Shown piece after piece: positions 53,499-62,591 of a DNA stretch of 64,000 bases. Every line of letters starts with the position of its first letter. Position 1 is the first letter of the stretch. The stretch covers positions 124,001 to 188,000 of the forward strand of contig OY969553.1 in the NCBI GenBank assembly GCA_963700925.1, read 5' to 3'. The translations under genes and the position numbers were made by a program. The notes under the pieces were generated by a model. The model was not told the DNA's origin and did no database searches. It saw only the letters and a program-made list of their open reading frames with translations. This stretch comes from CAWJMD01 sp963700925. GTDB taxonomy: Bacteria; Actinomycetota; Actinomycetes; Actinomycetales; CAWJMD01.

Positions 53499-54578
53499 CT
53501 AGTCGCGGGCGATCTCGGCGTACGCGGCAGCCAGCAGCCCGGGATCGGGGCCTTCCAGTCGGGACGGACGGGCCAGCCCGTCGAGCACGACGAAGCGCAG
53601 CAGGCTGCCGCGGGTCTTCTTGTCGCGCTGCATCCCCTCGAGCAACTGGGCCCAACGGTCGCCGCGGTAGGTCAGCGGCAGGCCCAGTGAGCCGAGCACC
53701 GAACGGTGCCGTTCGACGACGTCGTCGCCGAGTCGGCCTGCGAGACGGGCGAGCTCGGCCGCGAACACCATGCCCACGCTGACCGCGGCACCGTGCCGCC
53801 ACTGGTAGCGCTCGACCAGCTCGATGGCGTGACCGAGCGTGTGGCCGTAGTTGAGCACCTCGCGCAGGCCCGATTCGCGCAGGTCCTTGCCGACCACGTC
53901 GGCCTTCACCTGAACGGCGCGCTCCACCAGCTCGCGCACGACGCCGGACGTCGGATCCGACACGGCCTCCGGGTCGGCCTCGATGCGGTCGAGGATCACC
54001 GGGTCGGCGATGAACCCGCACTTGACCACCTCGGCCATGCCCGCGAGCAAATCGTGACGCGGCAGCGTGGCGAGGGTGTCGAGGTCGCACAGCACACCTC
54101 CCGGCGGGTGGAACGCGCCGACCAGGTTCTTACCCTCCGACGTGTTGATGCCCGTCTTGCCGCCCACGGCCGCGTCGACCATCGCCAGCAAGGTCGTGGG
54201 GACGTGGACGACCTTCACGCCCCGCAGCCAGGTCGCTGCGACGAAGCCCGCGAGGTCCGTCACCGCTCCCCCGCCGACGGCGACGACGGCGTCGGTGCGG
54301 GTGAACCCCGCCTGCCCCAGCACTCCCCAGCAGAAGGCGGCCACTTCAGCACGCTTGGCGTCCTCGGCATCGGGCACCTCGGCGACGTAGGCTTCAAAAC
54401 CCTGTGACACCAGGTCTTCTCGCACGGCGTCACCTGTCGTGGCCAGAGCGTGAGGGTGCACCACGAGCACCCTCTGCGTCCCGGCAAGCAGGCCCCCGAG
54501 CTCGCCGAGCAGACCGGTTCCGACCACGACGTCGTAGGGCTGGTCGCCTGCCACCGTGATGCGCGACGCAACGGTCAT
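53499..54578 (-). CDS. aroB: 3-dehydroquinate synthase
   Basis: The 359-residue NAD- and zinc-dependent enzyme converts DAHP to dehydroquinate. Motifs include VAVGGGAVTDLAGFVAATW, VPTTLLAMVDAAVGGKTGIN, the Glu-ligand region AGMAEVVKCGFI and LNYGHTLGHAIE with metal histidines. ATG 54578 overlaps the aroK stop (ATGA). The aroC-aroK-aroB order is conserved. Confidence 0.97.
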   Translation of the reverse strand: MTVASRITVAGDQPYDVVVGTGLLGELGGLLAGTQRVLVVHPHALATTGDAVREDLVSQGFEAYVAEVPDAEDAKRAEVAAFCWGVLGQAGFTRTDAVVAVGGGAVTDLAGFVAATWLRGVKVVHVPTTLLAMVDAAVGGKTGINTSEGKNLVGAFHPPGGVLCDLDTLATLPRHDLLAGMAEVVKCGFIADPVILDRIEADPEAVSDPTSGVVRELVERAVQVKADVVGKDLRESGLREVLNYGHTLGHAIELVERYQWRHGAAVSVGMVFAAELARLAGRLGDDVVERHRSVLGSLGLPLTYRGDRWAQLLEGMQRDKKTRGSLLRFVVLDGLARPSRLEGPDPGLLAAAYAEIARD

Positions 54579-55108
54579 CGATGCGCCCCACTCAGGGCAG
54601 CCAGCACGAGTTCGGCCACCTCGCCAGGTTCTCTCTCGTCGGTGGCGACGGTCACGGTGGCCAGGCGCTCGTAGACCGGACGTCGGGCCGCCATCAGCGT
54701 CAGCCACTGCGTGCGCGGGTTGCCGATCAGCAGCGGTCGACTGGCGTTCAGGCCGATCCGCCGCGCGGCGTCGGTGATCTGCACGTCGAGGAATACCACC
54801 GCGACACCCTCGGACGCCGCCCGCTCCAGGTCTGCCTGGGTGGACTCGTCGAGCACCGCGCCGCCACCGAGCGCGACAACCACCGCCTCGCCGCAGAGCG
54901 CCTCCACCACCGCTTCTCGCTCCAGCGCCCGAAACGCCGGCTCGCCGGAGTCGACGAAGATCTCCGAGATCGCCCGTCCCGCAGCGCGTTCCACCAACTC
55001 GTCGGTGTCGATGACAGCGTCGGAGCCCACACCGAGCCGCGCCCCCAGCTCGGCCGCCACCGTGCTCTTGCCGGCACCGGGCGGTCCGATCAGGACCACC
55101 CTCTTCAC
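54575..55108 (-). CDS. aroK: shikimate kinase
   Basis: The 177-residue P-loop kinase phosphorylates shikimate. It begins KRVVLIGPPGAGKSTVAAE at GTG 55108, contains the shikimate-binding DTDELVERAAGRAISEIF, and has ALGGGAVL and the lid Arg in LNASRPLL. The start overlaps the aroC stop (GTGA). The extended upstream frame is antisense-like and basic. Confidence 0.97.
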   Translation of the reverse strand: MKRVVLIGPPGAGKSTVAAELGARLGVGSDAVIDTDELVERAAGRAISEIFVDSGEPAFRALEREAVVEALCGEAVVVALGGGAVLDESTQADLERAASEGVAVVFLDVQITDAARRIGLNASRPLLIGNPRTQWLTLMAARRPVYERLATVTVATDEREPGEVAELVLAALSGAHR

Positions 55109-56307
55109 ATCTGCCTCGGGCGCATCTGCTCCGGAATGGCGGCCAGGTACGCCTCGACGTTGCGGCGCGTCTCGGCCACCGAGTCGCCGCCGAACTTCTC
55201 GAGCGCCGAGTCGGCGAGTACGAGCGCGACCATCGCCTCGGCCACCACGCCCGCTGCGGGCACGGCGCACACGTCGGACCGCTGGTTGATCGCGACGGCC
55301 GCGTCGCCGGTGGCGACGTCGACGGTGTCGAGCGCTCGCGGCACGGTGGAGATCGGCTTCATGGCGGCTCTGACCCGCAGCACCTCACCGGTGCTCATCC
55401 CGCCCTCGGTCCCCCCGGCTCGACCGGTGCGCCGGTGCAGGGAGCCGTCCGGGCCGGCCTCGATCTCGTCGTGCGCGGCCGACCCGCGTCGCGAGGCCGT
55501 GAGGAAGCCGTCGCCGACCTCGACACCCTTGATGGCCTGGACGCCCATCAGGGCACCGGCGAGCCGGGAGTCGAGTCGACGGTCCCAGTGCACGTGGCTG
55601 CCCAGGCCGGGCGGCAGCCCGTACGCGAGCACCTCGACCACGCCACCGAGGGTGTCGCCCTCCGTTCGTGCTGCGTCGACCTCTCCGACCATGGCGGACG
55701 ACGTCGCGCCGTGGTGGCAGCGCATCGGGTCGGCGTCGAGCGTGAAGACGTCGTCCGGTGTCGGCAGCTCGGCGTCGAGGGGGACGGCGACCGGCCCGAT
55801 CGACACGGTGTGGCTGACCAGTCGTGCGCCGAGCGCCTGCTCGAGGAACGCCGCCGCGACCGTGCCCAGAGCCACCCGCGTGGCAGTCTCCCGCGCGCTT
55901 GCGCGCTCGAGAACGGCTCTGGCGTCGTCGAATCCGTACTTCTGCATCCCGACGAGGTCGGCGTGGCCCGGTCGCGGCCGGGTCAGCGGGGCGTTGCGCG
56001 CCTGGCTTGCCAGCAGGTCAGGGTCGACGGGGTCGGCCGACATCACGGTCTCCCACTTCGGCCACTCGGTGTTGCCGATCTGGATCGCGACGGGTCCGCC
56101 TTGCGTGAGTCCGTGCCGCACCCCGCCCAGCATGCTGACCTCGTCGGCCTCGAACTTCATGCGCGCGCCGCGGCCGTAGCCCAGCCGGCGCCGCGCCAGG
56201 GCGGTGCGAAGGTCGTCGGTCGTGACCTGGACGCCGGCCGGCAGCCCGTCGAGGACGCCGGTCAGCGCAGGGCCGTGTGATTCACCTGCGGTGAGCCAGC
56301 GGAGCAT
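55105..56307 (-). CDS. aroC: chorismate synthase
   Basis: The 400-residue FMN-dependent enzyme forms chorismate. It begins LRWLTAGESHGPALTGVLDG and has RLGYGRGARMKFEADEV, the signature RPGHADLVGMQKYG and GGMSTGEVLRVRAAMKP. ATG 56307 is 8 bases after GGAGG. It heads the aroC-K-B unit. A strong hairpin separates it from the pilus genes. Confidence 0.98.
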   Translation of the reverse strand: MLRWLTAGESHGPALTGVLDGLPAGVQVTTDDLRTALARRRLGYGRGARMKFEADEVSMLGGVRHGLTQGGPVAIQIGNTEWPKWETVMSADPVDPDLLASQARNAPLTRPRPGHADLVGMQKYGFDDARAVLERASARETATRVALGTVAAAFLEQALGARLVSHTVSIGPVAVPLDAELPTPDDVFTLDADPMRCHHGATSSAMVGEVDAARTEGDTLGGVVEVLAYGLPPGLGSHVHWDRRLDSRLAGALMGVQAIKGVEVGDGFLTASRRGSAAHDEIEAGPDGSLHRRTGRAGGTEGGMSTGEVLRVRAAMKPISTVPRALDTVDVATGDAAVAINQRSDVCAVPAAGVVAEAMVALVLADSALEKFGGDSVAETRRNVEAYLAAIPEQMRPRQM

Positions 56308-56352
56308 GGCGCGATCCTCCCACGGGCCCACGCACACCCCGGACGTGCCTAC

Positions 56353-56379
56353 GGGGACGTCCAGGTGATGGACGTCCCC
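56353..56379 (-). terminator. terminator-like hairpin after the pilus operon
   Basis: GGGGACGTCC and GGACGTCCCC form a perfect 10-bp stem, extendable by one C-G pair, with a 7-base loop. It lies 29 bases past the last pilus gene and 46 before aroC. It lacks a U run, as is common in this lineage. Confidence 0.65.
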
Positions 56380-56407
56380 GCAAGTGTTGGGGGTGGGGCT
56401 AGACCTG

Positions 56408-57205
56408 TCAGGAGGTGTACTGCCAGAGAAGCACGGTCTCTCCGAGCGCGATCGTGTAGAGGACGTCACCCATCTGGATCGTCACGGTGTCGAGCACGCC
56501 GTCGGAGTCGCCATCGACGCCCATCGCCTCGTACTCGACCCACGAGCCAGGCTCGTCGACGTGCATGGGCTCGCCGACCGCCAAGTCAACGATGTCGATC
56601 TGACCCGCCTCACTGCGGAGCGTGAAGTCGGCGGCGCCCGTAACGGGGTCGCCGTCGACGAGTGTGACGGTCGCGAACTGCGGCGTGAGGCCTGCGGCAC
56701 CCGCGGCGCCTCTGGGGCCGGCAGGACCTCGCGGACCGGTGGCGCCGTTCGCGCCGTCAGTGCCTGCAGCGCCAGCCTTGGCGCCATCCCCGAAGGCAGA
56801 CGAACCGCCGACCGGTGCCGTCGTGGCGACCGGCGTGGAGGCCGGCGCCGCGGCGCCGCCGCCCTCAACGACCTGCGCCGCGAACGGGTTGCGACCGTTG
56901 TACTGCGTCACGGTCGGCAGTGGCGTGGAGGTGTCAGTGGGCGTCGCCGCTGGGGACGGAGTGGCGTCCGGATCAGCGGGCAGAGCAAGCTCAGTCTCGT
57001 TGCTCGTGTCGTCGCCCGACTGGCTGTAGAAGAACAGCCCGGTGCCGACAGTGGCTGCGACGGCGACGCCGACCAGCCCGATCAGCAGAGGCGTGCGCTT
57101 CGAGCGTCCTGCCTCCGGAGCGAGCGGTGTCACGACCGCAGCGCCGGCGGTGGTGTCCTCGGGGCTCGCGAAGGGGTTCGGTGTCCCGAACGGGCTGGTG
57201 GTCAT
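56408..57205 (-). CDS. pilus-locus membrane protein with collagen-like segment, in PilP position
   Basis: The 265-residue protein has a cytoplasmic Pro-rich N-terminus, one membrane helix at about 40-60 (PLLIGLVGVAVAATVGTGLFF) and an Asp/Thr-rich outer segment. YNGRNPFAAQ, reminiscent of the N/R-x-P-F motif of PilP-type proteins, follows. About nine Gly-x-y triplets (GPRGPAGPRGAAG) lie at about 155-180, then a beta-rich end domain with FATVTLVDGDPVTG. It is the last gene after pilM-N-O and overlaps pilO by 4 bases, which suggests a platform or alignment role. No close family was recognised. Confidence 0.75.
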   Translation of the reverse strand: MTTSPFGTPNPFASPEDTTAGAAVVTPLAPEAGRSKRTPLLIGLVGVAVAATVGTGLFFYSQSGDDTSNETELALPADPDATPSPAATPTDTSTPLPTVTQYNGRNPFAAQVVEGGGAAAPASTPVATTAPVGGSSAFGDGAKAGAAGTDGANGATGPRGPAGPRGAAGAAGLTPQFATVTLVDGDPVTGAADFTLRSEAGQIDIVDLAVGEPMHVDEPGSWVEYEAMGVDGDSDGVLDTVTIQMGDVLYTIALGETVLLWQYTS

Positions 57206-57939
57206 GGCGTGGTCTCCTGCGAGGGCGTGGTCTCGGCGGCAGCGTCGGGTGCGACGTCGCCCTGCGTTCGCAGCACGAACACGCTGCCGGTGATCGTCAT
57301 CGTGACGTCGCCGTTCGTGACGGCCGGCTTGCCGCCTCCGGCGTCAGCCTTCTTCTCGGCCACGATCGACAGTCCCTGCACCAGATAGTCGCGGGACAGC
57401 TCGGTCTGGACGCTCTTGAGGAAAGTCTCGGCGTTGAAGAAGTTGCCGACCACGGTGATCACCACGGGGATGGCCGCCAGCGTGTCGGTCGTGGGAGCGG
57501 CCACGTCGGCTGCACCCCCGGCGGGAGTCGTCGTCGCGGTGTCCAGCGCCGGGTCCACCGGAGCGGCGACCTCGGCTCCGACGCCGGCAAGGGCGACGGT
57601 GGTACCCGGTGTCAGGGTCATCAGTGTGACCCCGGCGGCGATGGCCTTGGCGTCCAGATCGCGCACCAGCGTTGGCAGCTGCGCGGCCTCGGGCATGGCC
57701 TGCTTGACGGCGGCAAGCTCGGCCTGCCGCTGGGGCAGCTCGGCGAACTGTGCCTTCAGCTCGGCGATCTCCAGCTGAAGCTGCGCGTTGGCGGCCTGCG
57801 TCGCTGCGGTCTGCACGCGGGTCTCGGCAGCATCAGCGCGCTTCGGGGCGATCAGCAGGAACCAGGCGGCGAGGGTCACCACCAGGCACAGCGCGACCGT
57901 GGCGGCCACCCAGGCTGTGGTCTTGCTCAGGGACAACAT
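57202..57939 (-). CDS. pilO: PilO-like type IV pilus inner-membrane protein
   Basis: The 245-residue protein has a short cytoplasmic tail, one membrane helix at about 9-30 and a coiled coil at about 38-85 rich in Ala, Gln and Glu. A PilO-like ferredoxin-fold domain ends with IPVVITVVGNFFNAETFL, a usual PilO element. An Ala/Pro/Thr insert of about 25 residues lies within the domain. With PilM and PilN it would form the inner-membrane alignment complex. It starts 2 bases after pilN stops. Confidence 0.85.
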   Translation of the reverse strand: MLSLSKTTAWVAATVALCLVVTLAAWFLLIAPKRADAAETRVQTAATQAANAQLQLEIAELKAQFAELPQRQAELAAVKQAMPEAAQLPTLVRDLDAKAIAAGVTLMTLTPGTTVALAGVGAEVAAPVDPALDTATTTPAGGAADVAAPTTDTLAAIPVVITVVGNFFNAETFLKSVQTELSRDYLVQGLSIVAEKKADAGGGKPAVTNGDVTMTITGSVFVLRTQGDVAPDAAAETTPSQETTP

Positions 57940-57940
57940 G

Positions 57941-58645
57941 TCAGCTGGCCTTCCGGTCGTAGCGGTGCGACAGCGCGTCGGACGTCAACACCACGCGGCT
58001 CGTGAAGTCGACGACGACCGTCTCCTCGATGGTGGTGCGCTGCGATGAGCTGAAGGTGGCGTCGGCGAAGCCCTCGGTGCCGGCGAGCACGTCGAGCCAT
58101 GCGGCGACGTCGGGGTGCTGCAGCGACGTGCCACTGAGATCGATCGTGCCGATGCCTGCGGTCGCGAGCGGGTCGGGGTTGGACGCCTCTGCGCCCGTCG
58201 TGTCGGTGCCGGCCACGGCCATCGTCAGGTCGCGGAGCCAGACGTCCTTGGGGTAGGCCAGGGCCATGTCGTTGAGGTAGCGGTACCAGAGCACGTCGCT
58301 GCTCATGGCCGTCGCCCGCGCGTTCTGCGCACTCTCGACCTGCTGCAGGACCCGTGGCACTTCCGCGTACTCGCCGGCCTCGGCGGTGAGCGTGGTCTGA
58401 CGAGCCTGCTCGGTGGCGAGCTCGTCCGCGGCCTGCGCGGCGCTGCTGGAGGCCAGCATGAAGCCGGCGCCCAGGGCACCCAGCACTCCGACGAGGACCA
58501 GGGCGAGCACCCCTTGCGTCCGCTTGAACGAGCGCTCCTCCGCGATCTCGGGAGGGAGCAGGTTGACCCTGGGCACGGTGTAGCCGACCCCGAAGGCGCT
58601 GCCGAGCTCGACGGCCTCTGCCGTCTTCTCGAAGTTGACGGTCAT
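57941..58645 (-). CDS. pilN: PilN-like type IV pilus inner-membrane protein
   Basis: The 234-residue protein has the cytoplasmic PilN motif VPRVNLLPPEIAEER at about 24-38, which docks into PilM. A membrane helix at about 45-68, a coiled coil and a periplasmic-side fold follow. It overlaps pilM by 4 bases. The cytoplasmic tail before NLLPPEI is longer than in proteobacterial PilN. Confidence 0.9.
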   Translation of the reverse strand: MTVNFEKTAEAVELGSAFGVGYTVPRVNLLPPEIAEERSFKRTQGVLALVLVGVLGALGAGFMLASSSAAQAADELATEQARQTTLTAEAGEYAEVPRVLQQVESAQNARATAMSSDVLWYRYLNDMALAYPKDVWLRDLTMAVAGTDTTGAEASNPDPLATAGIGTIDLSGTSLQHPDVAAWLDVLAGTEGFADATFSSSQRTTIEETVVVDFTSRVVLTSDALSHRYDRKAS

Positions 58646-59691
58646 GACTGGGCTCCGAGCGCGAGGCCCACCGGCACAGCGGCCAGGGGCTGGACGAGGG
58701 ACAGCTGCTGCTCGTTGAGGCCGGTGCGGCCGATGCGCATGCTCGACATCGGGTCACCCGCGACCACGTCGAGCCGGGTGGCCCCGGCGAGGCGCTCGGC
58801 GAGACCGCGAAGGGTCGAGCCACCGCCCGACAGTACGAGCCGACCGATCGGCCAGTCGGGGTTCGACGCGGCGTAGTAGTCGAGAGAGCCGCGCACCTCG
58901 TCGACGAACGACTGGGCAGTGCCCTCGACCGCGCGGGATGCCGCAACCAGCTCGTCGCCGGCGCCGACGAGACCGAGCTGCTGCTTGAGTCCCTCGGCCT
59001 CGCCCATGGGCACACCGAGACGCTCGGCGACCGAGTCGGTGACGTCCTGGCCACCCATCAGCAGGATGCGGACGAAGCGCGGCACACCCGCCGAGTGGAC
59101 GACGATGTTGGTGACGCGTGCGCCGATGTCGACGAGGGCCTCGGTCTCCACGCTGGAGGAGACTCGCGTGCCGATCGAACGGAGGACGGCGAACGACGTG
59201 AGGTCGACCATGGAGACCTGCAGGCCGGCCAGCTGGGCGCAGCGCACGTTGGCCATCACGGTCTCGCGGGCCGCGGCGACGAGCAGGCCGCGGGTCAGCT
59301 GGGCGCCGTTGACCTCGACGGTCTCCAGGGCGTGGAAGTCGAGCAGAGCCTGCTCCACGGGCATCGGGAGGTAGTCCTGAACCTGGAACGGCAGGGCCTT
59401 CTTCATGTCAGCCGGCGGCATCGGGGGCAGGTCGACCTGCCGCACCACGACTCGCTGGTTTGCGACGCCCAGGACCACCTTCTTGTGGCTGAACTTCGTC
59501 GCGGCCCACAGCTGCCTGATGGCGGCGGTCACAGTGGCCTGGTCGACCACCTCGCCGTCGCGCACGGCACCCTCGGGAACGGCCACCTGACCGAACTTCT
59601 CGAGCGTCACTCCGCTCCTGCCGAACGACAGTTCGGCAGCTCGTACGCCTGAGGTCCCGATGTCGAGACCAATGGCGGTTCGTCCGGCCAC
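58642..59691 (-). CDS. pilM: PilM, actin-like type IV pilus protein
   Basis: The 349-residue ATPase-fold protein has the actin-like motifs TAIGLDIGTSGVRAAEL, LVDIGARVTNIVV and VLSGGGSTLRGLAERL. It includes the PilM-specific VRQVDLPPMPPADMKKALPF and YLPMPVEQALLDF. GTG 59691 is preceded by GGAAGG and gives a start matching the family. ATG 59742 is in frame but has no ribosome site. PilM is cytoplasmic and binds PilN; it leads the pilM-N-O unit here. Confidence 0.93.
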   Translation of the reverse strand: MAGRTAIGLDIGTSGVRAAELSFGRSGVTLEKFGQVAVPEGAVRDGEVVDQATVTAAIRQLWAATKFSHKKVVLGVANQRVVVRQVDLPPMPPADMKKALPFQVQDYLPMPVEQALLDFHALETVEVNGAQLTRGLLVAAARETVMANVRCAQLAGLQVSMVDLTSFAVLRSIGTRVSSSVETEALVDIGARVTNIVVHSAGVPRFVRILLMGGQDVTDSVAERLGVPMGEAEGLKQQLGLVGAGDELVAASRAVEGTAQSFVDEVRGSLDYYAASNPDWPIGRLVLSGGGSTLRGLAERLAGATRLDVVAGDPMSSMRIGRTGLNEQQLSLVQPLAAVPVGLALGAQS

Positions 59692-59833
59692 GTCACGTCC
59701 CCTTCCGTCGCGGCTCACCTCGCGAGCCGTCTTGGCTGTCATCGGGGTGAATCGGGGGTGCCTTGAGTCGCACGGATGGACTAGTTGGGCCAGACGAGTG
59801 AATCGCCCGTTCGGCGTAGCGCCGGGTCGGCCA

Positions 59834-59855
59834 TCGCTACGCAGTCGCTACGCAG
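59834..59855. repeat. 11-bp direct repeat in the pilD-pilM gap
   Basis: TCGCTACGCAG occurs twice head to tail in the 182-base gap before pilM. No clear promoter was seen in the rest of the gap. Confidence 0.7.
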
Positions 59856-59873
59856 CCGTCGCTCGGCGGCTAC

Positions 59874-60659
59874 TCAGGTGAGTCCGACGAGGCCCAGGTA
59901 CCAGTCGACGATGGGCTCTCCGACGAAGATCGCCAGTCCCGCGCCGATGAGCATGAATGGGCCGAACGGGATCTTGGACTTTCTGCCGGCTCGGCGCAGC
60001 ACCATCAGCACGCCGCCGACCAGGCCGCCGAGCAGGAACGCGAGGAACGCGCCGGCGACGAGGGGTCCCCAGCCGAGGAAGCCCAGGTACATGCCGAGCA
60101 CGCCGGCCAGCTTCACGTCGCCCAGGCCCATGCCGGACGGGTAGATCAGGACCAGGACGAAGTAGAACGCGAGCAGCGCCACGCCCCCCAGAAGGGCCCG
60201 GAGCAGGACCCCTGGCTCACCCTCGAGCAGTGCGCCCGCCACGAGCAGGACGGCGGCGACGGGGTAGCTGGGCACGACGATTGCGTCAGGCAGCCGGTGC
60301 ACGTCGAGGTCGATCAGGGCGAGCGCGACGGCGATGGCTGCCAGGTAGAGGAAGGCGGGGAGGTGCCAGACGGGACCGAAGTGCCATGCGGTCAGTCCGA
60401 ACAGGACTGCCGTGCCGAGCTCGACGAGCGGGTACCGCGGGCTGATCCGCTCACCGCAGTCACGGCACCGGCCGCGCAGGAGCAGCCAGCTGACCACTGG
60501 GATGTTGTCGACCGGACGGATCGGGTGGCCGCACGACGGACATGCGCTCGGAGGGCTGACGACCGACTCGTCCCTCGGTACCCGCCAGATCACGACGTTG
60601 AGGAAGGAGCCGATGGCCAGGCCCAGGAGGGAGCACAGGCTGACGAGGAGGACGGTCAC
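59874..60659 (-). CDS. pilD: type IV prepilin peptidase/N-methyltransferase
   Basis: The 261-residue membrane protease has the N-terminal domain with GSFLNVVIWRVPRDES and two CxxC pairs (CPSCGHPI, CRDCGER). Eight or so membrane helices follow, with the catalytic aspartates in LIDLDVHRLPD and SGMGLGDVKLAG. It cleaves prepilin leaders and methylates the new N-terminus. The GTG start is at 60659. Its presence with pilM-N-O indicates a full type IV pilus system extending beyond the window. Confidence 0.96.
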   Translation of the reverse strand: MTVLLVSLCSLLGLAIGSFLNVVIWRVPRDESVVSPPSACPSCGHPIRPVDNIPVVSWLLLRGRCRDCGERISPRYPLVELGTAVLFGLTAWHFGPVWHLPAFLYLAAIAVALALIDLDVHRLPDAIVVPSYPVAAVLLVAGALLEGEPGVLLRALLGGVALLAFYFVLVLIYPSGMGLGDVKLAGVLGMYLGFLGWGPLVAGAFLAFLLGGLVGGVLMVLRRAGRKSKIPFGPFMLIGAGLAIFVGEPIVDWYLGLVGLT

Positions 60660-60713
60660 GAGCGGTGAGGCTAGCGAAGCCGGTGCGTGGGTCGATGTGG
60701 GCGCTCCCGCCGG

Positions 60714-62591
60714 TCAGCGGGTGCGGCCCAGCTTGTCGAAAGCCGGACTGACCTCGACCCACACCGTGACGCCGTACGTCGTCGTCGCCGGCGACAGGTA
60801 CTTCGGCGGGCCGGTGTATTGGAACCGAGGGTCGTACTGGTAGTTCTTCGCGTAGCCGGTGGTGACCGATCCGCCCGAACCGGTGCCGACCGTGCCGCGG
60901 AACTTCTGCGCGATCGCCCCGTTCACCGTGAGGGTGCCCCGGTTGCCCCCGCGGTTGTAGTTCTGTACCTGGAACGTGTGAGCGACCGACAGGATCGCCG
61001 AGTCGATGCGCCGGTTCGTGTTCGTGACCAGGTCGCCGTTGGCCGCTGAGAACGTGTACCGCTCGCAGTCCCAGCTCGAACCGTCGAGGACGCAGGCCCA
61101 GCCGGCGGCCAGTCGGGAGTTCTTGGTGCTGGTGTTCAGGTTGTTGTCCGTCGCGCGAGTGCTGCTCTGTGTCTGGGGCTTGTAGACCATCACCGCGTTC
61201 TGGCCGATCATGCCGAGCATGTCGTCGTCCATGCTCTCGTACACGACGTTGCCCGTGACGTAGATGTAGTTCTCGGTCGCGACGGTCGTGCGCCCGTCGA
61301 CCGTGCCCTGCACGAAGGCGTCGCCGTTCTTGCACCCGTACACGCTCGCATTGGGCACGTACTCGTTGGCTGCGGGAAAGCCGACGGGGTTGCCGTTGTC
61401 ATTCCGCCCACCCGAGGTGGTGCGGTCCATCAGCAGGCAGGTCGGCGTGCCGGCCTCTGCGGGCGCCCAGTAGTTGGCGTCGCCGGCAACTGTCGGCACG
61501 TTCTGCACGAACACGACGTTGTTGGCCATCACGTCGAGCAGCTGGCCGTTGACGCCGGCGAGGCCGGAGGTGCCCGGGGTGCCGCAGCCGGTGTTGTTCG
61601 CGTTCGTGTTGCCCGCTGTGAACTTCGTCCAGGGCGACTTGACGCGCATCTTGCCGTCGGCGGTGAACGTGATCAGGGTCGGGCCGGTGAACATGCACCC
61701 CGGGGTGGGGACCAGGTCATTGCCCTGGTGGGTTTCGATCTTGAGTTCGGCGGTCGTCTCGGGCATCCCGAGCACTGGTAGGTAGTCCGCGTCGTCGTCA
61801 TCGAGGTTCGCCGCGAAGTTCGGGTCGTCGCCGCAGCTCCCTCCGACGTGGTACCGCTTGTCGCCCGGGTCCGGCTGGTACGACGAGGTGGTCTTGCCGA
61901 GGAACTGCGGGGAGCCACAGACCTGGAACGCGTCGTTCGAGTGCAACGGGCCGTTGATCGTGTCGGCGCTGATGAAGTTGATGTTGCTGCAGGACGACGA
62001 GCGCCCGGCGTACCGGTGGAGCTCGCACGACGGATCAGCCCCGCTGATCAGGGGGTCCTGGATCTCGTAGTCGGTGAAGTAGAGGAACTCGATGAAGCCC
62101 TTCTGGCGCAGGTCGGCGACGATGCTGCGCGTCTCGCCACTGGCCCGGCCCGTCGAGCGCAGCCGCAGGGTGCCCTCGGAGAAGTACGTGGACGTGTCCA
62201 CCTCGTAGCGGAACTCGGCGGCGCCCCCGCTGCCGTCCACCTCCGCCCACGTGCCGGTCTCACCGACTCCGAATGCCGGGTTGGTCTCGGCGGGCAGGTC
62301 GACCATGTCGGCGCTGCCGGTGTCGACCGTGAAGGGCGCCGCCGGGTTTCCGTACTGGAAGTACGCACTCGTGTTCGCGAGGCGCGACTGGTACTCCTCG
62401 ATGCCGGCGTACGCGGCTGACAGCGCCGCGTTGAAGTCCTGGGTGCCTCGGGCCTGCTGCTGGCTGTTGACGGCGTAGGTGACGGCGGCACCGACCAGCA
62501 GGCACAGCACGCTCGACATGCCCAGCACCATCACCAGGGCAACGCCCTCGTCATCACGGCCGATCCTGGCCGTGCGCATCCAGCGGATCAT
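60714..62591 (-). CDS. PilX-like pilus-associated protein (DUF4900-like)
   Basis: The 625-residue protein begins with a short basic tail and one membrane helix (DEGVALVMVLGMSSVLCLLVG), as in PilX-type minor pilins, but lacks a clear prepilin cleavage site. A helical stem (AALSAAYAGIEEYQSRLA) leads to a large outer domain at about 90-620, rich in Asn, Thr and paired cysteines. It includes INGPLHSNDAFQVCG, which is typical of DUF4900-like proteins. It overlaps the prepilin gene upstream by 4 bases. It may act as a tip or adhesion component; this is inference. Confidence 0.8.
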   Translation of the reverse strand: MIRWMRTARIGRDDEGVALVMVLGMSSVLCLLVGAAVTYAVNSQQQARGTQDFNAALSAAYAGIEEYQSRLANTSAYFQYGNPAAPFTVDTGSADMVDLPAETNPAFGVGETGTWAEVDGSGGAAEFRYEVDTSTYFSEGTLRLRSTGRASGETRSIVADLRQKGFIEFLYFTDYEIQDPLISGADPSCELHRYAGRSSSCSNINFISADTINGPLHSNDAFQVCGSPQFLGKTTSSYQPDPGDKRYHVGGSCGDDPNFAANLDDDDADYLPVLGMPETTAELKIETHQGNDLVPTPGCMFTGPTLITFTADGKMRVKSPWTKFTAGNTNANNTGCGTPGTSGLAGVNGQLLDVMANNVVFVQNVPTVAGDANYWAPAEAGTPTCLLMDRTTSGGRNDNGNPVGFPAANEYVPNASVYGCKNGDAFVQGTVDGRTTVATENYIYVTGNVVYESMDDDMLGMIGQNAVMVYKPQTQSSTRATDNNLNTSTKNSRLAAGWACVLDGSSWDCERYTFSAANGDLVTNTNRRIDSAILSVAHTFQVQNYNRGGNRGTLTVNGAIAQKFRGTVGTGSGGSVTTGYAKNYQYDPRFQYTGPPKYLSPATTTYGVTVWVEVSPAFDKLGRTR

